Positions 59,467-64,000 of a stretch of 64,000 nt of DNA are shown here, piece by piece; position 1 is the stretch's first letter; every line of letters begins with the position of its first letter. A program made the position numbers and the translations under genes. The notes under the pieces were generated by a model that worked only from the letters and a program-made list of their open reading frames with translations, made no database searches and had not been told where the DNA came from. Source of the DNA: JACMLX01 sp040384325 (GTDB lineage Bacteria > Gemmatimonadota > Gemmatimonadetes > Gemmatimonadales > Gemmatimonadaceae); assembly GCA_040384325.1 (NCBI GenBank), contig JAZKJL010000002.1:350621-414620 (forward strand), read 5' to 3'.

Positions 59467-61845
59467 CTAGGGCGTCGACGTCGGTGGTGCCAGCACGAAG
59501 GCGCGCACTGCGCTGGCGTCGTTCTGCACCTGCCGCGACCAGCCGTCGGTGGCGCGATGTGCCACGTAGAGCTGCTCGGTGAACCCGGCGATGCTGCAGC
59601 CGTCGAGCAGGTCACCGACGGTGGATGTCGGCGCCGCGCCCATGCCGGCGAGCGTGGTGGCGGCCTGTCCACCGGCGGCGATCTGCGCTGCAGGCCCTTC
59701 GCCGCGCTGCACGAAGAACGAGTAGTCCGCGAAGCCGGTGCGCTGCAATGCAGTGAACGGCGTCGCCACCGTGGCGGAGAGCGAACCGTAGTTCATCACG
59801 CCGCAGCCGGCACTGGCCGGACTGCCACCGACGGTCGGCGCGCCGATCGAGGCACGACACGGATTGTTGTCCACCAGCACGGTCACGATCATGCAATTGA
59901 GCGCCGCATTCACCAGGCCGAGCGTGGCCGCGTTGGCGGTGTCGATGGTGCCAGTGAGGTCGGCGCTCTCGGGCACCCGCCACGCGATGCCGAGTGCCTC
60001 GGGATCGGCGGCGGCACCGGAGGCGGTGAACAGCTCGACGCGGATCTGCCAGAGCCCACCCTGGTTGGCGCCGGATGGTGCATCACTCGCGTCGTAGCCG
60101 ACGCCCGGCGCCACGGCGCGGGTGTCGATCACCGCGCTCTGCGTGTCGAGCACCACGTTCGGCAGCGACCACTGGCCCACCGGCGGCAGGGCCGGCGGAA
60201 TCTCGTACAGGTGCGACGACGGACCGACGGTGACGGGGCCCAGTGGATACTGCGTGATCACCGGCTCGCCGGCGATCGTCTGCACGTAGTGCCGGTTGAT
60301 CGCCTCGGTGCTGAAGCGCCACTCGGTGTCGGGTTCGGTGGGACGCTTGTAGCTGACCCGGTAGTACTGCACGCCAAGGGTGGCACGGAGCGCGTTGTCG
60401 AACTCCAGCCGTGGACGCAACGTGCCGCCCCACGGCGCGGTGCCGTCCAGCAGTCCGTGCCGGGTGGCGTCGAATCCCGGTGATCCCGACGCGGTGCCGG
60501 TGTTGGCGCCGTGGATGCGCCAGACCGACGTGTTGCCGAGGGCCATGAAGAGCACCCAGTTGTTGGGCGCGATGATCGGCGGGCAGGGCGCGCAGGTCCG
60601 CGCGGCACGATGCCGCGTGATGAGCGTGACCTCGGTGCCGCAGCGATAATTCCAGTAGGTGTCGCACGACACCGGCGTCGGTTCGTGGATCGTGACCCAG
60701 AAGCCGGGCCAGATGCGCTGACGAGCGGTGAAGTACAGGTCCGGCACGTCGGCGTCGAGGATCGAGCGCCAGATGGTGGTGCGGAAGTGCCCGCACTGGT
60801 CGGTCATCGCGGTGGCGATGCGCACCTTCCGCACCCGCTGCGGATAGAGCCAGCAGAGGATCGGTCGCAGCAGCTCGAGGTTGGCGAGCACGCTGCGTTC
60901 CAGCGTGGCGCGCGACGAGCGAGCGGCCAGCTGCAGGTCGGCCGGCAGCGGCGAGACCAGCATCGCGCGCGAGGTCATCAGTCGCAGCGGGTCGCGCGGC
61001 GGGTCGGGCTGCGGATTGAAGCCGCGAATGCCGCCGCGTCCGAGTGCGGGAGGTTCCGGCTGCGGATTGAGCTCGATGTCGCTGAAGCGCGCATCGCGTG
61101 GCGGCAAGGGCTGCGGGTTGAGTCCGACGCGCTCGTACACGGCACTGCGTGGCGGCAGCGGCTGCGGGTTGAGGCCGATGCGGTCGAGCACCGAACTCCG
61201 CGGCGGAAGCGGCTGCGGATTGAGGGTCACGGGTCCGGCGACATCGGGGAAGATGTCATCAGCGAACCAATCCACCGGGCGAGGCGGGATCGGCAGGTCG
61301 ATCGGCGGCCATGGTCCGACGAGGATCGGGCGCAACCGGTCGAGCTCGAGGTCCGGCAGTCGCGGCAGGATGAAGGGCCACGGATCGACCTCCCAGATGT
61401 CCACCGCCGCATTGCAGACCGGCAGGTCCCGTGACAGTCCGCCGGAGAGCACGCGCTTCAGCAGCGTGCCCTTCACCAGGCATCGTCGGCCGAGCAGCGG
61501 ACCGAGCAGGTCGGGCGTCAGCTCGAAGCGGAGTGGCGGCAACTTCTCGGCGCCGGGACGCAGCGCCACGTGGGCATCGATGCCACCGCGCCGCAGCAGC
61601 TCGCCGACATCCAGCGGCTCGTCGTCGCCGATCGGCGTCAGCATCACGCGCACCATGTCACCCGAATGCGAGAGCGGCAGCATGAGCCGTGCATTGCCTT
61701 TCTCGTCCACGCGCTGCCGGTCGAGCAGCGCGCCACCGGAACTGAAGGCCAGCGCGGTGAGGGGTGGAGCCTCACCACCGGATTCGGTGCGGATTGCGTT
61801 GATCTCGAGTGGTACCTGTCGTTCTCCCTTGATTGGACCGGTCAT
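59467..61845 (-). CDS. Large unrecognised protein with NPQPLPPR repeats
   Basis: A 792-aa protein with no signal peptide or membrane helix. RBS AGGAG precedes ATG 61845, so it is a real gene. Residues ~10-110 look like a small beta-sandwich (FSSGGALLDRQRVDEKGNARL). Residues ~200-285 contain five consecutive units of the form (V/I/G)-x-LNPQPLPPR: three NPQPLPPR, one NPQPEPP and one FNPQPDPP, spaced 15-21 residues. The central part has Cys-rich segments (CDTYWNYRCGTEV, CAPCPP). The remaining ~400 residues are beta-rich with many Trp, Tyr and Gly. I do not recognise the family. NPQP-type Pro repeats may be a rigid spacer or binding ligands. It is convergent with mcr. Confidence 0.7.
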   Translation of the reverse strand: MTGPIKGERQVPLEINAIRTESGGEAPPLTALAFSSGGALLDRQRVDEKGNARLMLPLSHSGDMVRVMLTPIGDDEPLDVGELLRRGGIDAHVALRPGAEKLPPLRFELTPDLLGPLLGRRCLVKGTLLKRVLSGGLSRDLPVCNAAVDIWEVDPWPFILPRLPDLELDRLRPILVGPWPPIDLPIPPRPVDWFADDIFPDVAGPVTLNPQPLPPRSSVLDRIGLNPQPLPPRSAVYERVGLNPQPLPPRDARFSDIELNPQPEPPALGRGGIRGFNPQPDPPRDPLRLMTSRAMLVSPLPADLQLAARSSRATLERSVLANLELLRPILCWLYPQRVRKVRIATAMTDQCGHFRTTIWRSILDADVPDLYFTARQRIWPGFWVTIHEPTPVSCDTYWNYRCGTEVTLITRHRAARTCAPCPPIIAPNNWVLFMALGNTSVWRIHGANTGTASGSPGFDATRHGLLDGTAPWGGTLRPRLEFDNALRATLGVQYYRVSYKRPTEPDTEWRFSTEAINRHYVQTIAGEPVITQYPLGPVTVGPSSHLYEIPPALPPVGQWSLPNVVLDTQSAVIDTRAVAPGVGYDASDAPSGANQGGLWQIRVELFTASGAAADPEALGIAWRVPESADLTGTIDTANAATLGLVNAALNCMIVTVLVDNNPCRASIGAPTVGGSPASAGCGVMNYGSLSATVATPFTALQRTGFADYSFFVQRGEGPAAQIAAGGQAATTLAGMGAAPTSTVGDLLDGCSIAGFTEQLYVAHRATDGWSRQVQNDASAVRAFVLAPPTSTP

Positions 61846-62139
61846 GGTGGTGACTCCTGGGTGTGGGCGCTGTCGTCGCGCCAGTCAGGCAACGGCGCGG
61901 CACGGGCCACGCCTGGCGAGGGATGGGGATGGGTGCACTCCCGTCGCATGCGTATTCACGTCGTCGTCGCGTGATGATTCTCGCGTTGCTGCGCGCGACG
62001 TGGCGATGGCCGTGTCTCTGCACGTGATCGCGCGCCAGCGTCCTCGGCAGACGCGCGTGGTTCGCCTTGCTGACGCTGCTAGGTTCCGCCTGGTGGCGCA
62101 TGTCGTCGCCGCACGTCCTTCACCATCACACACCTTCCG
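61846..62139. other. 294-bp divergent gap
   Basis: Between the NPQPLPPR-repeat gene (-) and tesB (+). GC-rich with several GTCGTCG and CGCG words. I see no RNA gene, clear hairpin terminator or convincing promoter. Confidence 0.4.
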
Positions 62140-63006
62140 ATGGCCGGTCACGTCGATCACCTGCTGGCGCTGCTCGACCTCGAGCCGCTCGAAGTGAACA
62201 TCTATCGCGGCCAGAACCGTGACATCGGCACCGGGCGCGTGTTCGGCGGGCAGGTGTTCGCGCAGGCGCTGGTGGCGGCCCGGCGCACCGTCGACGGTGC
62301 GCGTGAGGCGCACTCGGTGCACGGCTACTTCATCCTGCCGGGTGACCTGAAGGCGCCGATCGTGTACTTCGTGGATCGCCTGCGCGACGGCACCAGCTTC
62401 ACCACGCGTCGCGTGACCGCGATCCAGCACGGCCGCGCGATCTTCAACCTCTCGGTGTCGTTCCACATCGACGAGGGTGGCGTGGAGCACCAGACACCGA
62501 TGCCGAACGTGGCGGCCGCCGACGGCCTGGTGACGGAGCTGGAGTTGATCCGTGCGCTGGAGTCGAGAATCCCGGCGCCGTTGCGGCCCGTGCTGACACA
62601 GGAGCGCCCGATCGACTTCCGCCCGGTGGTGCCGCTGGATCCGTTCGATCCCAAGCCACGCGAGCCGGTGCGGCACGTCTGGTTCAAGTCGTACGGCGAA
62701 CTGCCCGACGATCCGACGCTGCACCAGGCGGTGCTCGCATATGCGTCGGACCATGGCCTGCTCGGCACCGCGTTGCTGCCGCACGGTTTGTCGCTCTGGT
62801 CGCCGGGGATGCAGCTGGCATCACTCGATCACTCGCTCTGGATGCACCGGCCCTTCCGCGTCGACGAATGGCTGCTGTACGTGATGGACAGTCCGGTGTC
62901 AGCTGGGGCGCGTGGCTTCGTGCGCGGTAGCATCTATTCGCAGGACGGCGTGCTGGTGGCATCGGTGGCGCAGGAAGGCCTGATGCGCATGCGCGACGTG
63001 CCCTGA
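62140..63006 (+). CDS. tesB: Acyl-CoA thioesterase II (TesB)
   Basis: Hydrolyses acyl-CoA to free fatty acid and CoA. It has the double hot-dog fold signature: LLALLDLEPLEVNIYRGQN, RVFGGQVFAQALVAARRTVD, HSVHGYFILPGDLKAPIVYFVDRLRDGTSFTTRRVTAIQ (ends HSVHGYFILPGD and SFTTRRVTAIQ), and in the second half LGTALLPHG, SLDHSLWMHRPFRVDEWLLY and ARGFVRGSIYSQDGVLVASVAQEGLMR. The catalytic Asp in the second-repeat LDHS-W-x-H motif is present. 288 aa, standard. It may release acyl-CoA intermediates; closeness to the 3-hydroxypropionate genes is suggestive only. Confidence 0.95.
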   Translation: MAGHVDHLLALLDLEPLEVNIYRGQNRDIGTGRVFGGQVFAQALVAARRTVDGAREAHSVHGYFILPGDLKAPIVYFVDRLRDGTSFTTRRVTAIQHGRAIFNLSVSFHIDEGGVEHQTPMPNVAAADGLVTELELIRALESRIPAPLRPVLTQERPIDFRPVVPLDPFDPKPREPVRHVWFKSYGELPDDPTLHQAVLAYASDHGLLGTALLPHGLSLWSPGMQLASLDHSLWMHRPFRVDEWLLYVMDSPVSAGARGFVRGSIYSQDGVLVASVAQEGLMRMRDVP

Positions 63007-63144
63007 CCGCGCGTCATGCAGCGTGCGCGTGGCGTGACGGACGCGCACGGCAGCGTTCGGTGGCCGTCTCTTGTGTGTTCCGGGTGCTGACGGCAGGTTG
63101 GACGCTCGACGGTCCCCCTCCCGCATCGTCCCAGAGGTTCTGCA

Positions 63145-63816
63145 ATGCCGTACACGATGGGCACCTTTCGCCCGCACTTTGAAGCCGCCCAGGTGGGTGC
63201 GCAAGCAGTGCATGGCCTGAACAACGCCACCAAGCCGGTGTCGACCGATGTGGCGTTCCAGCTGTACCAGCACGCGCTCAAGCCGGCGCTCGGCTTCCAC
63301 GTGTTCGGACGTCACGTCACTGGCAACAAGGCGAAGGAACTGCAGAACCTGCGCACCAAGAAGGGGAACACCGCCACCTTGCCGGCGCACATGCAGGGCA
63401 TCACCAAGAGCCCGCAGGACAAGTTCGAGAAGAACTTCGGCTACGTGAACGACACCGGTGACGGCTCGATCCTGATGATGGGCGGTGGCAAGTGGAACTT
63501 CACCGTCAACGACGCCTGGCTGCTGGGTGGCGTGCATTCCCAGCTGGCGTTCTACGCGGCGTCGGTGATCAGCAAGGCCAACATGCTCGACTCGCAGTAC
63601 GCCCTGAGCATCACCGGCCGCGAGCTGATGGGCCTCGCCCTCTTCGGCTACAAGCAGGTGCACAACCACAAGGCCCTCGGTGTGGTCTACATCTGCGACG
63701 ACATCGCCAAGGCCGCCGGTGCGACGCTGGTGGACTACCAGGCGGCGGTGGGTGCGATCAAGTCGAAGTCCGACGCCGCGTCGTTCTTCAAGAAGGCGAA
63801 GTTCACGCTGGATTGA
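63145..63816 (+). CDS. Unrecognised 223-aa protein
   Basis: A soluble-looking, roughly neutral to basic protein with no signal peptide, membrane helix or Cys cluster. The AGAGGTTCTGCA leader contains a plausible ribosome-binding site before ATG 63145. Local features: a helical N-terminal half with many Lys/Gln (GNKAKELQNLRTKKGNT), the Gly-rich MMGGGKWNFTVNDAWLLGG near residue 112, and a helical C-terminus (AAGATLVDYQAAVGAIKSKSDAASFFKKAKFTL, in pieces). Codon character is clearly coding. I know no family for it. A tandem repeat array follows its stop. Confidence 0.65.
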   Translation: MPYTMGTFRPHFEAAQVGAQAVHGLNNATKPVSTDVAFQLYQHALKPALGFHVFGRHVTGNKAKELQNLRTKKGNTATLPAHMQGITKSPQDKFEKNFGYVNDTGDGSILMMGGGKWNFTVNDAWLLGGVHSQLAFYAASVISKANMLDSQYALSITGRELMGLALFGYKQVHNHKALGVVYICDDIAKAAGATLVDYQAAVGAIKSKSDAASFFKKAKFTLD

Positions 63817-63862
63817 GCCGGCACCGGCGCAGCAGGTACGGCTTTGGCGGAGACTGCTGACT

Positions 63863-63946
63863 GGCAACTGCTCGAGGGCAACTGCTCGAGGGCAACTGCT
63901 TGAGGGCAACTGCTGAAGGGCAACTGCTGAAGGGCAACTGCCTGAC
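63863..63946. repeat. Six-copy 14-bp tandem repeat (GGCAACTGCTCGAG type)
   Basis: Starting 47 bp after the stop of the 223-aa gene: two copies of GGCAACTGCTCGAG, one GGCAACTGCTTGAG, two GGCAACTGCTGAAG and a degenerate GGCAACTGCCTGAC, at 63863, 63877, 63891, 63905, 63919 and 63933, without spacers. The first two contain CTCGAG. No hairpin or coding function is evident. The array may be an intergenic repeat family of this genome. Confidence 0.92.
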
Positions 63947-64000
63947 GCAAAGTTAAAATGAGAAAGGCCTTCCCCCGACCGGTCGCGGCGTCACAGTGTT

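Noticed and set aside
63863..63946. CRISPR array
   Set aside because: The units are 14 bp, adjoin without spacers and drift in sequence; there are no cas genes.

Overview
The window is GC-rich, densely packed chromosomal DNA with short intergenic gaps and many 4-base ATGA/GTGA gene overlaps. No phage, transposase or CRISPR signature is visible. The mix of genes (numerous lipoproteins and HEXXH proteases, outer-membrane OmpA and DUF481 proteins, prepilin peptidase, lytic transglycosylases) suggests an aerobic, diderm heterotroph. I suspect Gemmatimonadota from the overall style, but this is inference; no rRNA is present to settle it.

Layout. 1-10 kb: end of adenosine deaminase coupled to purine nucleoside phosphorylase, an M48 lipoprotein protease, an rRNA/tRNA methyltransferase, prepilin peptidase, an HEXXH lipoprotein, an acyl-ACP desaturase, a DUF445 protein and Lon. 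10-17.5 kb: a repeat-bearing gap, then ffh and the ribosomal cluster rpsP-rimM-trmD-(lipoprotein)-rplS-rnhB, a dienoyl-CoA-reductase-like SDR and an OmpA lipoprotein. 17.7-32.6 kb: accessory genes, including a large HEXXH protein, MFS transporter, repeat lipoprotein, tRNA-Lys, a YdcF-like protein, an M48-like protein lacking its catalytic motif, a class II photolyase fused to a renalase-like flavoprotein, a LuxR-type regulator lacking the phosphoacceptor Asp, a PAP2 phosphatase, a beta-lactamase-fold lipoprotein and two lytic transglycosylases. 32.7-41.4 kb: holB-moaC, purE-purK, DUF4126/DUF481, DinB-like, DctA-like symporter, TauE/SafE permease, alpha/beta hydrolase. 41.7-44.8 kb: a translationally coupled oxidative pentose phosphate operon gnd-zwf-pgl.

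The most striking part is 44.8-59.4 kb. A minus-strand six-gene operon (pxpB-pxpC-pxpA-DUF969-DUF979-DUF2891) for uptake and ATP-dependent opening of 5-oxoproline faces, across a 220-bp divergent region carrying a perfect 12-bp palindrome, a plus-strand two-gene operon. The latter encodes a trifunctional propionyl-CoA synthase (about 1,840 aa) and a bifunctional malonyl-CoA reductase (1,234 aa). Together these two giant enzymes convert malonyl-CoA through malonate semialdehyde, 3-hydroxypropionate, 3-hydroxypropionyl-CoA and acryloyl-CoA to propionyl-CoA. This is the signature segment of the 3-hydroxypropionate bi-cycle known from Chloroflexus. No acyl-CoA carboxylase and no later bi-cycle gene lies in the window, so whether this is autotrophy, mixotrophic co-assimilation or redox disposal cannot be decided here.

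59.4-64 kb: a large unrecognised protein with NPQPLPPR repeats, a TesB thioesterase, an unrecognised 223-aa protein and a six-copy 14-bp tandem repeat near the window edge.
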